This document shows, piece by piece, positions 1 to 14,297 of a stretch of 64,000 bases of DNA. The notes beneath the pieces were generated by a model. The model saw nothing but the letters and a program-made list of their open reading frames with translations. It was not told the origin of the DNA and made no database searches. The number at the start of each line of letters is the position of its first letter. Position 1 is the stretch's first letter. The stretch comes from Butyriboletus loyo (taxonomy: Eukaryota > Basidiomycota > Agaricomycetes > Boletales > Boletaceae), in contig JBBPSI010000045.1 in the NCBI GenBank assembly GCA_038093515.1, positions 62,001-126,000 on the forward strand, read 5' to 3'. Made by a program: the position numbers and the translations under genes.

Positions 1-1234
1 CACAAAAGCGAAACGTGTAATAAGCGAAACGTGTAATGATTGCGCCAGGCTCCTGGTCTTGCGACAAGCACAGGAATGGCCCGAACAGGAACGGCAGACG
101 AAGTCTTGGGAGCATTCAAGTCAAAACGACCTCGGGGCACGAAGGCAATTGCTAGATCTGAGTGCCAGCCATTTGAAGTAAATATATGGAGTCCGAGTCA
201 CTCTGATGTTTTTTTTATACCTGCATCTGTCTTGAGACAAGTCGAGGCCATAGTGTTCTTGGTACGATTCAATCGAACAAAGTACTGTACTTGCCAACCT
301 GCGCTGACAGAACTGGTTCACAACCGTAGCATAATCACCATGGCTCTGGAACTCATCTTTTCCTGTCCCGTAAGTATAAGACTCCTGTCTTCTTATCCGT
401 ACCCCACATATGCATTTCGACGCGAGACAATCGTTTTCGGGAGCACGTACATCAGACAGCCACCAACTGGGTGAGTGTCGATCATTCACGATGCCAAAGG
501 CATAACAGTAGGGAAAACCTCTCGTATAATTCATCTCCGAGCGGTCTGATGGAGTCCTCGTCTGGCCATGTTCCCCTCGGTATCTTTCTGATCTGCATTT
601 TCCAAGATGCATTGTGTCTTTGCGAACGGCACTTGGTGGCTCAACACGTCCGATTGCTCGCGCAGCTTGTCTACATTCTTCATATACGATGAGACCGACA
701 GAGCACACCCGCTGTGATGCCCCCAAGGCTGAGAATGCCGATTGTGCACCCCGTCAGGTCGTGATTGGGTTATCAACGACGCGGGGCGTGTTCGACATGC
801 AGACGCCCAAGTGTTGTCAGCGGCTGCGGCTTTCGGCTACCAAGTGATCAAGTGATGAGGCTGAAGTGCTGACCTTTCTCATTTCAAGCGTGCACGTCAA
901 CAAGGTCGTATCACGTTATGGATGGCCTCGGAAGGATGCCACAGTTTTGGTTCTGATGGAATGGCGCCTCGATATCATGATTGTTATCTTGATGATTCCC
1001 CATTTTCTGGGGGAGCACGCAATTGGTGCTCATCGACGTACCCGGCGGTACAGCGTAGTAGTAGCCAATTGATATATACCAGCTCGCTGACGCTATCAAA
1101 TTGCGATCTCATTTTTGGCTTGCTTGCTCCCTTAGTGAATGAATGGATTTATTTAGCTAGCTGCGTTAGCGTAGTACGTACTGACAAGCCACAGATCATG
1201 TGATCGTGGAAACGTCACGAGGGAAAAAAAGTGT
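1..1234. other. 5' flank without a recognisable gene
   Basis: Several overlapping open frames exist on both strands, but none shows a motif or family I recognise, and they shadow one another as chance frames do. A 16-bp direct repeat lies at the very start (6-21 and 22-37). The part after about 1200 is the promoter of the BiP gene. A remnant or the 3' end of a gene outside the window cannot be excluded. Confidence 0.5.
6..37. repeat. 16-bp tandem direct repeat, two copies
   Basis: The unit aagcgaaacgtgtaat occurs at 6-21 and is repeated perfectly and without a gap at 22-37. It may extend beyond the left edge. No function is visible. Confidence 0.7.
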
Positions 1235-1242
1235 TGACGTGT
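1235..1242 (+). promoter_or_regulatory. UPRE-like motif TGACGTGT upstream of BiP
   Basis: TGACGTGT matches the TGACGTG core bound by HAC1/XBP1-type bZIP factors of the unfolded protein response. Two further ACGT cores lie nearby, in aacgtcac (about 1211-1218) and tacgtggc (about 1257-1264). The motif is about 105 bp before the BiP ATG, a sensible place for a stress element. The sequence match is seen; the role is inferred from the gene it precedes. Confidence 0.5.
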
Positions 1243-1274
1243 CCACACATTTTCTGTACGTGGCCCAGTCAGCG

Positions 1275-1286
1275 TATAATATAAAA
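1275..1286 (+). promoter_or_regulatory. TATA box of the BiP gene
   Basis: TATAATATAAAA lies 62-73 bp before the chosen BiP start codon. It is followed by a CT-rich leader, typical of strongly expressed fungal genes. Confidence 0.55.
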
Positions 1287-1347
1287 ACAGTTCTCTCTCC
1301 ATAAACCCCATCATCTCTCTCTCCTCATCTCATCGTCGTTCACAGCG

Positions 1348-3857
<2,510 letters not shown>

Positions 3858-4318
3858 GAGATGTCATTGATTAATAATTCATTGTTATTCTTCTCTTTAC
3901 TCCACGCACTGTGTCTCCCTGGTGAGAGCGCATTCCGAAAAGTGTACGAGATAGAGTTTGGAGTGATCGAATCAATTAAGTTTATCAAGTGGTCATGCAT
4001 CATTGCGCTTTGTCCAACAAATACGTAAATGCATTTGCAGTCCTGCAAACATGACGGTACATCTACATGTAATGTACACGTTGACAAGGAGTGCCCCGGG
4101 AAAAAAAGACCGAGGAAGAAAAGAGGGATGAGATTGGGAAGGAATCTAACAGGACTACTAAGTCAAGCAGGTATGGAACAGGGATTACAGAGGACACGTA
4201 TGTATCATGCTGGAAAACGTACGGGGAACGCAGTAGTAATGTATTCAAAGCGTGATGCGTGTAGTAGTTGGATGAGCGATGCGTGGGTATGATGCGGAGG
4301 GATTGGAGACGAGGATGG
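3858..4318. other. Intergenic between convergent KAR2 and NAA30
   Basis: The two genes end tail to tail here. The stretch must hold both 3' UTRs. I see no further gene or repeat. Confidence 0.6.
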
Positions 4319-5178
4319 TTAATCGTCGTCGTCGTCGTCGATGGGGTACGCTGGGAGCGGACCTCGTATGGGGAGATACCTGGAATAGGGGGAGGGCTGG
4401 TCTGGGACGGGAGGGACGGCGAGGACGAGACGGAATGCGTCCTTTCCGTTGAGGTAGAATCGATATAGTCGTTTCTCGCGGATGAAGCCGAGCGATTCGT
4501 AGAGGGAGAGGGCGGGGATGTTGTCGAACTCGGTTTCGAGGACGACCTGTGTGGGGGAGAAGTGAGGGACAATATCTGGACATGTCAAGGTGGGAGACGT
4601 GCCTCGGTCACGCCGTTTCGTTTCATGATGTCGATGGAGCGACGGACGAGCGTGCTTGCTTGTGGGGTTGTATCACGTGAGTTGGACGTGTGGGGGCGAT
4701 CCGAGCAAGGGTTATGGGCATGGGGCGTATGAGGGAGAGGGAGGGCGGGGCTCACCGACGCCGCGTTTGCGCCAGCTCTTGTTGACGCTGAGCATGGCGA
4801 TGTAGCCTCTGTTAGAGACGTGCCTGTGCATGCTCTGCTTGCATACGATGACACCTATCGGGACCGACGAGCCCGCGGGGATGGCCTGCGAGGACGGATG
4901 GGGTGAGCGAGAGCGCGGTGGACAGACGGTGAACGCACGAGGAATGCAAGCTGGGGCCTGGAAGGGGAATATGTGAGCGAGGGGGGTAGGAAGAGGAGCA
5001 GGACGCACCATTGATGTAGAAAGTAACGATAGGTGTATATGACATAGGGCTCACTGAGTTCACTCTGTACGAGGGACATGATGTGGGGCAAATCTGATTC
5101 GCCTACATACTGTCTGTACAAAATCTCCGTCTCGGCTGCCATCTGCTGTCTGTCGGGGGCGGGGTAAGTCGTGGACAT
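4319..5178 (-). CDS. NAA30: N-alpha-acetyltransferase 30, NatC catalytic subunit
   Basis: Transfers acetyl from acetyl-CoA to N-termini beginning Met-hydrophobic, as part of NatC on the ribosome. Five exons on the minus strand: 5009-5178, 4939-4957, 4756-4885, 4603-4658, 4319-4546, giving 200 aa. Family signatures in order: [17 protein letters not shown], then PQLAFL from a 19-nt exon, [19 protein letters not shown] (acetyl-CoA loop region), [21 protein letters not shown] and [15 protein letters not shown]. The fourth intron keeps frame and family spacing only if it begins with GC (GAG/GCACGT). The protein ends in six aspartates encoded by a trinucleotide run. An upstream in-frame ATG at 5274 exists, but the 5178 start has the better context (gccATGtc). 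Confidence 0.9.
4322..4342 (-). repeat. GTC/GAC trinucleotide run encoding the poly-Asp tail
   Basis: A short trinucleotide microsatellite lies directly before the NAA30 stop codon and encodes its six C-terminal aspartates. Such runs change length easily, so the tail may vary between strains. Confidence 0.75.
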
Positions 5179-5906
5179 GGCGATCCGTTTGTAACAATTT
5201 AAATTCGCAAAGTCCGCACGAGGCACAGGTGTTGCAGTGCCGCTATCAGTGTCACGAGTTCCTAATGAATACATGCAAGTAGGTATTTTTTACTTGACGA
5301 GACGAGTAAGAATGCTAGGAGCCGCAGCCTTGAAACTTAATGCTGTCGAATACATGAGCTTCGTCCCAAGGGTTAATAACTAAACACTCTGGGTCTGGCC
5401 GGCCACACAAAAAGAGGTCTTCGTACGATGGTACAACGTGAACCAGTGGTCCAGTAGTGACTAGTGATAGGTGCTTGGGATTGGCCGTGAGATCGCAAGT
5501 TGCTCACTCTTGATGTCGAAAACTGCAAGCCTCTCTGAGTTGATGGCCGAGCAGGATTGGCATTGCCTTGGCGTCCATATCATCCGAAAGTTCAGACGTT
5601 GACCTCAAAAGCACTTCTCGGGGAAAATGTCAGACATGATGGGTAGGGAATGCGTTGCATGTTCACCAAGGAACTTCTGGATGAACATCAGCGCCTGTGA
5701 GCCACCCTCCAACATCATGTCTTGGGTTAACGAGGTAGGCAGACAAGCTTAAGATGACTTGTCCTTGTCTGCGTTCACGTTCTGGCAGCTGTTAGAGTTG
5801 CCAAAATTATTTAAGTTGTTGCAAACGCTAGAACGCGACCTCGCGCATCACCAAAGTCACACGTGCGGATTGGCCACTTTCAACTTGACGCTCCACGCAT
5901 CAGACC
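5179..5906. other. Divergent promoter region of NAA30 and NUP192
   Basis: 728 bp between two divergent genes. Apart from a possible N-terminal extension of NAA30 up to 5274, I see no coding feature. Confidence 0.5.
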
Positions 5907-8900
5907 ATGGAGTCGATCACTGCGCTCAGGTCTGTCCTCGCCACGACCCTCACTGCACGCGCACACAGCGAGCAAGACCTTTTTGACGACCTCATCCTGC
6001 ACAAGTCTCGTCTCCGCGGCCTCTTGGACGTCGGCCAGCCCTCACCCCAGGAACAGCGCGAACTCCAGTCAGGTCCGTCTTCGTCCCTCTCACACCATCG
6101 CGTTCCGTGCTCACAGGTTCTTGCAGGAAAAATCACGATAAATGGCAGATCTCTCGCCGTCAACACTGACTTTGCCCTACAGGCCATCTTTCTCGCTCAC
6201 CAGCTCAAATGCTCCGAAAAGTATGTCGCAAGCATACTCCATACTATCATGTCCGACAACCCAAACATTGGTCCGGTCAACTTGATCGAGGCCACTGTCG
6301 CCGAGTTCCATCAACGCCGCCGCCATCTCGTCGATTGCTTGCGTTACCTCTTCGAGGTCGCCGGACTCGCACAGCTGCCTGGTCCACCTAGGCTTTATCT
6401 CCGTCTCGAAGCTTTTGTCAGGCAAGAGCTTGTCCCTGCAACAAAGTCAGCCGGTCCGGACGCCTCTCTTGCTTTTCGTATCTTCAAGGAGATCGAGTCG
6501 CTCGGTGCAGCCGTCGCACAGGCTCAGACAACCAGACAAAACGCGCAGAGCAACACCATCCCCCCGTCTGCCACATGTGCGTAAATATTTCCATCGGCCT
6601 GGCCCCCTTTGACTCGTTGTTCCAGATTCACAACCTTCTTTGGGTTACGACATTTTAAATGCCCGCAGCGACTCACTCAAGTATGAACGACGGTATCTAT
6701 CCATGGTCTATTACCAAATCGCCCGTCTAGGGTATTTCTCCCCGAACGAGGTCCAAAAGTCGATAGATTGGCTCGCGGTCAATTCAAACGATCCGATGTC
6801 ATTTTACATCCTCGCTGCCACTCTTGCTGCATTCGACCCAGCAGACCCTCACTCCTTCGCCGGCAGAGTCCGCAAAAACCTTGCCATCGACAAGGGCACC
6901 ATCACATATATGAAGCGACAGCTTGCACCCACCGCAAACTGGAGAGAACCCAGCTTGAAGGCAACTATACTGCTCAAATGGACACTTTTCATGACAGAGA
7001 CCAGATATCGCGACTCCTCCCTGGAGAACCAAGAAGGTTTCAAAACTGAAGAGCTCGAATCTCAGATATGGAATGCCGTTCAGGGTGATGCATTCACATA
7101 CCTCGCCACCGCCCTCATCCAACTCCAGAAACGCACCCACACTTCGCCTATAAGTTCATTTGCGCAGTTCGTCCAACTCCTTCCCGAACAACAGGAGCAA
7201 CAGCAAAAGGAGTCACTTGCTGATGAATTCAAGCTTCCAGTGCTTAATACGTGCGACGTTCTCATCAGGTCTCTGCTCACGTATGCCAGCTCTGAGCTGC
7301 GCAAGATCAAGCAGAGACAAGAAGACGTACTTGCAAGCGTTCGGACAGATCGGTCTAGGATGTTTAGGTCTGCTGCCCCTGTCAGCGGCGAGAGCGAAAG
7401 TCAGCCTGCACCACGAAACGATATCGCCATGCTGTATTCGCTCATCGGCATCCTGTACACGTCCCTCCCGGCCGAACGTGCGCTACAGTTCTGGGGTGCA
7501 ACACCACTTGGCGAGACATACGGTCTATCGTACATGGAAATTACGGAAATGTCCGCGGGGAAACTGCCATCCTTCTTGCAGTGGGCTGTGTGGTCTACCC
7601 AAGTCCGTGATGTGAATATGACGATGGCGTTGTACGATATGCTTTCAGGTCTTGCAAAGGGTCAGCAAAGCAGTGAGCTCGCATACAACTTCCTCGCGCG
7701 AGGTGGCGGGGAAGTAATACCAGGCAGCAGTCTACCAAGCTCTGCTGGTTCATATAACGCCGCTCCCTCGATTTCATGGTCCATGATTTTTATCCTTCTT
7801 GAGTCCTGGGCTTCCCCCGCTCCGACCCCCCGCACGACCCAGCCTCCTCAGCAATCCTTTACCGCTTCGCTTGGCGGATTTGGTTCTCTTGCTGTCTCAC
7901 AACCTTCCCTTCCATCTACTCAACAGCCTCCTCAACATATTCCCATTGGACCAAAGGACGTCCTCCTTGCGCAATCTTTCCTTCGCCTCCTCTCCACCGC
8001 GGCCACGAGCTCCGTTGCAGTGCGCCTTGCCATTTCCTCAAACACCCAATTTCGCGCTATCCCGACTCTTGTGTCGCTCGTTCCCCTGAGTATTCCCCTA
8101 GAACTAAAGGGGGCCATATTCGATACCCTCGCTGCCTTTTGCGAACCCGGGGCGGGTGTCGCCGGCGTGGATATTTGCAAGAGTTTATGGATGCTGATGG
8201 AGAGAGTCGAGGTCATCAACGTACGTGCGTCCATATCCGGGCGTTCAGTCGGCGCAGGTGCCGTCTTACCGCCCGTCAAGGGGGTGGAAGTGGAGTTGGA
8301 TGAAGTAGAGGCGATATACAAATTGTATCCAGCCACTATCCCGTTCCTGAGCTTGCTGGCTACGTTGTTGCATACGCCCAAGAGGCTTTCCCCGCGAAGT
8401 CTGTTGGCGGATGCGGAGCCACTCAACACGATTCCCGATTCCCTCGGCCAGCCCTACCGCTTGCCTGGTATTGGCCCCTACGTCAGCTTCGTGGTGGACA
8501 ATGTGTTCGCGGGATTGCCTCGCCGGGAATATGCACGACACTCGGAGAGATGGAGAATGAATGATCTGTGCCTCAAGTTCGTCGAGCGTGCCTTAGCTGG
8601 TTGGGAGATAGAGAACCTTGTCAGGGGGAGTGAAGATGGGTCACTAAAACGAGAAACCGTCATTCCGTTGCTCATCCATCCTGGTTTCGAAGTGCTCACT
8701 CGCCTGCTCACGAATTCTCCCCTCCAGTCCACCATCCTTTCATACATTGTCGACGGCATCGAAGGCTTCGAGCGCGAGCTCCCCTCCGAAGAGCCCTACT
8801 TCTTACAGACAATCGTTCGCGTCCTCCGTATCATTCACCGAGTGCTCGAGATTCAAGACGTCTTCCTCGACGTACTGGTTCCCATCCTTTCTGAGTTTGA

Positions 8901-11900
8901 CAGCGCGCCATTCGTGGGGAGCGTTCATTCGAGGTCGTTCTACACGCGGTTCGACCAAGCGCTGACGTACGGGACCAAGTATATCCCCGCGATCGCGGCG
9001 TATGTCGTGTATCCAGCATACCCGGAGCTTGTCCTTCTCGCTGTCAAGGTTATCTCTCGGCTCTCTTCTTCGACCTCCATCACGAGTCTCCTCACACTCA
9101 TTGAACGCAGTCCCGATTCCGAACGGATTCTCGGTGGGTTCAGGCAGCTACTGGACGTCGAGTCCCTGGATGACGTTGATGCGGCTGAAACTACCGCGGA
9201 GCAAATTACTGGCGCCGGTGCCGCAGACAGAGAAACCCAAGAACCGCTGGACCAAGCTATCAGGGTTGCGATCCTCGACCTCCTCATCCGCAATACGGAA
9301 CGTGGAACAGCATACCCCAACATTGGTCATTTCCTATTGTTCGGAGGCGCAGAGAGTGAGCATCAGATTCAAGACCCGCATGCGATCGGCGCACGCCGGA
9401 CGTGTGCGCATGTCATCCTCGATCTTGTCAATGTGGGCGTGCCGCGGATGAGAGCCAAGGGAAAGGATAGAGAACGACAGCGAAAGGCGGTGGTGCATGC
9501 AGAACCACTTTTCAATGTCCTCCCGGCGCTGAGCGAGCGGTGTTACCGTATCATTCACCAGCTCTGCGTGCATCCTCGTACATCGGATGCGACAATGCGG
9601 TACCTGCACACGAGAGAAGATTTCTTTGTGCGTCATCTCGCGGCGATCCCATCAAAAGTCCCGGAGGTGTCCCAGGAGCCGTTCATCGAGGTCATGTACC
9701 ATGACGGATCGCGTGTGATGACGAGCGTGGCGACGCTTCGCGCGTTCATAGACTTGCGTTCTCGGATATTGGATCTCGCGGCGCTGGATCTACACGTATT
9801 GACCAACAAGGGGCATCACAAGGGTGTGTTGGAAATCCTGCAAATCCTATTCGGGACAGAAAACATGCAGGATGCGGGAGAGTGTGACTGGGAGGATGAA
9901 CTGGGGAGGTCGTTGCAGCCGTTCAGAGAGTTGGGACAGTCCCATTTGCGCGTCATCGAGTTTATCCAATCGTTGAGTTTCGATTGGTCGGATTCGCTCA
10001 CCACCACCTCTGTCGATCTGGAGTATCTGGGATCACTCAATTTGCATGCGTGTGTTCGTATGGACCCGACGGGATGCGAGGTGGTCGATCAGTCGGCGCT
10101 GTTATCGCTCCTCACATCCGCCTGCCGGACGCTTCATTCGCAAGGCCGTATCACAACAACGGCCCAAGCGGATAAACTCAACACGGAAACAGCGTACGTC
10201 TTGGAGAGTTGTGCGATCGAGAATCACAGAAGGGAAATTTCCTACGCGGTCGCCACTGGCTACGAGGCATGGCATCGACTGCTTGACATGACGCTTACAA
10301 AGTGCTTCCATCGACTTCCGCACGATCGACGTGAAAACGTCCTCTTTGACCTGCTTCATGTTCTCCCCGGAATCGTGCGCTCCGATGTTCAAGAAGCGAC
10401 GGCTGTCTTGCTCTCCGAAGCTACTCTGTCTACCATCACGAAACTACGCGAAGACAGACGTCATCAAATCATGCTTCAATCTGCTGGGGGTGATATCGAA
10501 GCAGGTTCGTTGCCAACGGAGCGGCTCTACGCACTTCTCCGGAGTTTACTGGAGTGTATTCTGGACAACAACCGCTCGGAATTGGTTCGCGGGAACCTGT
10601 ATGCGTGCTTGATCAACTATCTACACCTTGTCTCTGCCGACGACGTGCGTCATGACGTGGAAGCGGTCGTCGTTGATACCATTGGCAAGCGGAGCGTGGC
10701 ACTGTCGACCTCTGCGTTCACTTCAAGGGACGATCTTGCCCTGACGGAGAGTCAAGGAGGATCCGCTCGATCGACGCCGACGCCGGGTGGCCGTCCTACC
10801 CAGCGCACGTCCACATTGGAAGTTGGCACGCTTTCTTTGATGAAGAGCGTGATGGAGCGATTGGTCAGTACGATTTCTCGCGATGCGATCGATGGGACGG
10901 AGGTGTGGAAGACGGTCGCGTTTATGCTGCTCGATTCTCTCGCACACCTTTGTCGGGCGGACAAGTCGCGCACGTTGTTGTCGTCCCTGGTGAGGTATGG
11001 TGTGTTGTCCAACTTTGTGAGGGGGTTGAAGGAGGCGGAGATGCATTTGCAGTACGTGTTGAAGCCTGACCCGGGTATGTTTTATCTTTCCCTCTTGTTT
11101 GCATTGCCGTGCTTGTTTGTTGAGATTGTACTTGATTAATTGCAGATGACTTGAATCCGCTGTATGTGTATGAAGCAAAGTTGTCGCTTTTCACTCGGAT
11201 GGCGCAGACGAGATCGGGTGCGGAACGGCTGCTTGAGGCACAGATTCTCCCCATCTTGTCTCAGTGCGAGTTTTTGGATACGAGGCCCGAAGAAGACCAG
11301 TCTTTTATGGGTGCGTGTCGGCGTTACCACCCTGATGTGTCAATTCAGCTGACCTCGCTGCAGACCAAGATTCGTTTTTGCCTTCTGCGATCCAGCGGTA
11401 CCACCAGTTGTTCATGCCAGCGTTGCAGCTCGTCGTAGCCATGCTTGCTTCGCTGGGTACAAAGCACACGACGGCAAATAATCAGGTGTGTGAAGCTTCC
11501 TGTGCCCGATAGTCGGTGTCTGCTCACTCTGTTCATTTCTACAAAGGCCCTGGAGTTTTTGTCGAATCACAGAGACACGATTGTGATCATGCTCAAGAAC
11601 GACAGCGACGAGGTGGCGCTATCGTATATTGAGGAGATCCACCTGCTCGTATCGCTTGGCGGAAGTCTGCTTCCTCTTGTTCCGAAATCGGAATTGGCAA
11701 GTCCCTCTCGGGTCTTTTTATATTGCCAGACGAACTGACCCTCGTTAACTCAGTTGACGATGAACACTGGCTTTGGTGGTATACACGGTGCCATTCTGGG
11801 ACTCACCGCGCGGTGTCTCGGCAACGGTCAATGGAGCCAGTCTGTTCGGCCCCAGACCGACAGCGAGATCGCCCTCGCCGGCGTGTTTGCGCCAGGACAC

Positions 11901-12879
11901 CAATCTGAAACCAAGTTCGACGTCCAAGTCCGGCGACAGGAGCTCTTGCTTCGAAAAGCTGTCATCGAGTATCTAGGTACTGCGAGCGACTTTACGGAAC
12001 CTGAGATCACGTTGGTTCTCTCTCCCGTACTGTCGGTCCCTCGACAAGACGAACGGCCGCCTCGTGTTATAGGTGCGTTTTCTTTTGCTCTGGGGTTGTT
12101 GTTTCGTTGACCAGACGTTTGTCTCGCAGCTACGATCCCGACCGTCGGAGACGCTATCGAGGCTCTGAACAGTCTGTGCGACGATCTGGCTGCGACGTTG
12201 AAACAAATCGCGGATCTCTCGGCGGAGTTGTCTTCACGGGATCACATTCGGGTGGATAACATTCAAGAGGTAGGGGTTGATGGGTCGTGCGCGCGCGTGC
12301 TGAATCGTTTGTCTGGGCAGGTCGTCAGCATCTCGGAGCCAGCATTCTTGCAGGACCTCGATATCGCGCAAAAGCGATCGTTGATTCATCAAGAGTACCA
12401 ACGACTGAAGAATGAGTTTCAAGACGAAGTCAAGACGGTGCTCGGTGAGGCGTCTGGTCCCCCCCCCTCTCGTGAGCCTTTTTTTTTCTGATGGATGGAA
12501 TTGTTAGGTGCGACGGAAATGTTATTATTGTTGCTTTGGCGGCATCTGGCGAGTTATGCCGAGACGGATGCGTCGCATCAAGCCGCTGCACCGCTACCTT
12601 CGAATTTGAGGGCGTCAATGCGTTTATTGCCTGCGTTGGATGTGGATACGTTTAGAGACGAGGTCGGTAAGCGGCTCGTGGGTGCGCTGACGCGGATATC
12701 GAATCTCGATCTCGTGAGTGTTCTGTTCTTTTATAATAGCGTGTATGGTTGATCTCACGGACCGATGACAACAGAGCGCTGAGACGATCGGACGGGATTG
12801 GCAGTCATACCATGGGTACATTGAAATCATGTCCCGAAGGTTGAGAGACACGGTCGGATTGCATGACCTGCTGGAGTAG
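5907..12879 (+). CDS. NUP192: Inner-ring nucleoporin NUP192 (NUP205 family)
   Basis: Large alpha-solenoid scaffold of the nuclear pore inner ring. Eleven exons: 5907-6072, 6127-6576, 6626-11074, 11146-11310, 11364-11485, 11547-11696, 11754-12072, 12130-12269, 12321-12444, 12508-12713, 12775-12879, giving 2131 aa, right for Nup192/Nup205. The N-terminus carries family-like stretches (LHKSRLRGLLD, GKITINGRSLAVN, FLAHQLKCSEKYVAS). The rest is helical repeat without enzymatic motifs. Exon 3 alone is 4.4 kb. Introns 1 (54 nt) and 8 (51 nt) are multiples of three without a stop, so retention would keep the frame. Intron 6 fits best as GC-AG (TTG/GCAAGT); a weak GT donor 18 nt downstream would add six residues. 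Identification rests on remembered family sequence and length. Confidence 0.9.
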
Positions 12880-13129
12880 GAGTAGGTATTTTTTGACAAG
12901 GACGTTTAGCATGGGTTGTTTGTATTCCGAAAAAAGAGAGAGCAAGCTTCGCTTTCAACGCGCGCAATGTAGATTTTTGTTTTTCTTCTATTCGCGTCCG
13001 AACGTCCAGGGGGACGGCAGGACAAGATTGCAAACCCAAAACAAAGGATGAATAAGTGGTAACAAACGGGTTCCCAAGGATGATGAGACATGTGAGTATT
13101 GTATGTAACTTGTAACGGACGGGTGGGAC

Positions 13130-14208
13130 TCAAAAAGGAAGAAGGCTCCCTGCGCTGCGGAGGGCGATTTGTCCACCGAAACGGAGTGTCTGTGTACCTC
13201 CGGGGAAGTATGCAAGTACATAGGTCACCAGCGCGACGACCTGGAAGCCAACAAGGATCAGCGACTCTTGATGGACAAAATGAATTCAGGGTGAGTGACT
13301 GACTTGGACGATGCCTGCCAACAATGAGCCCAGCTGTGAATGTGCCTAGAGTCATCGCATCAGAAAAAAAAGGGGTGCCCTCGACGAGTTTTCTTTTGCT
13401 TACCCCGAGCGCAAAGTAGAGGGTGAGACCCAAGCTGGAAAAGTAGACGGCCGAAAACGGCAGTCGTTCTTTCGAGATCAAGTGTTGGATGTGATTTATG
13501 GGGCCGATGAGTACCGAGAAGCTATGTAGGTGGTTTGGGTTAATTTGTGGGAAGAGGGCGGGAGGTTGGTTACTTGCCCGATCATGACGAGAAGACTTCC
13601 CATGCTGTAAGTGATGGAAGGAACGAGAACACGAGGAAGAGGGTGGTGAGATGGACGGTATGGATGGGCAAAGACGGGGAGAGAACGAACCTGAATGCTA
13701 ATGCAAATTTGGCAGGACGTATTGGGAGCCATGGGAGCCCCAGAAACGCGAAGAAGAAGCATACGCAAGCTCCGATGAGGCAAGCAACGAAACCGAGTAA
13801 TCTAGGTAGAGAAATCGAGGGTGTCAGCGAGAGCACTGACGAAAGTGATTCTGTGGGCGGGTTGGGGGTGCGCGTACGCACGCAAGGGCCCTTTCAGGCG
13901 TTCCCTCGCCCTTTCCCTTGCTTTCGTCTCTCACCGAGTTCCGAGTTGGAGGCGCAGGCGCCGAGCGGTACGGGTGTAAACGGAACGTACCTCTCCCATC
14001 GTGACAATGCGAACCACGCTTCGTCTTCGTTGGAGCGCTCGCTCGATCGGAGGGGGACGTACTCGCCTGCGACGGCGTTGTAAAAGCGCGAAAATGGATT
14101 GGAGGGTTGGGTTGGCTGAGCTTGCTGGGAATCGTCCGTCACGCCTCGAGCCCAGCGGAACTGAGAGAGGTTGTTGCGAAAGCTTTGTTCGGTGGACGAG
14201 GGTGCCAT
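13130..14208 (-). CDS. SFT2: Vesicle transport protein SFT2
   Basis: Small tetraspanning Golgi membrane protein that helps fusion of endosome-derived vesicles with the late Golgi. Six exons on the minus strand: 13991-14208, 13691-13801, 13578-13604, 13404-13521, 13304-13345, 13130-13240, giving 208 aa. After a polar N-terminus come WFALSRWER, then four hydrophobic segments ([78 protein letters not shown]) separated by the family loop [16 protein letters not shown]. Exon 3 is 27 nt and is followed by an intron that must start GCAAGTAA to keep frame. Intron 1 is 189 nt, long for this window. It is divergent from the SET gene with 89 bp between the start codons, and converges on NUP192. Confidence 0.9.
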
Positions 14209-14297
14209 AGTAGATGGGTGTCGTAGTCAAGTCGGGTATACGTTTGCTGCGGGACGTGCGTATAAACAAGTGTACATTTTGTGATTACACCTTTGCC

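Noticed and set aside
121..726. 201-codon minus-strand open frame near the left edge
   Set aside because: It overlaps open frames of similar size on the plus strand and has no recognisable motif, hydrophobic pattern or splice-supported extension.
4063..4583. Minus-strand frames of 169 and 112 codons over the end of NAA30
   Set aside because: They are shadows of the NAA30 exons in other frames, composed of Ser/Pro/Arg-rich sequence without motifs.
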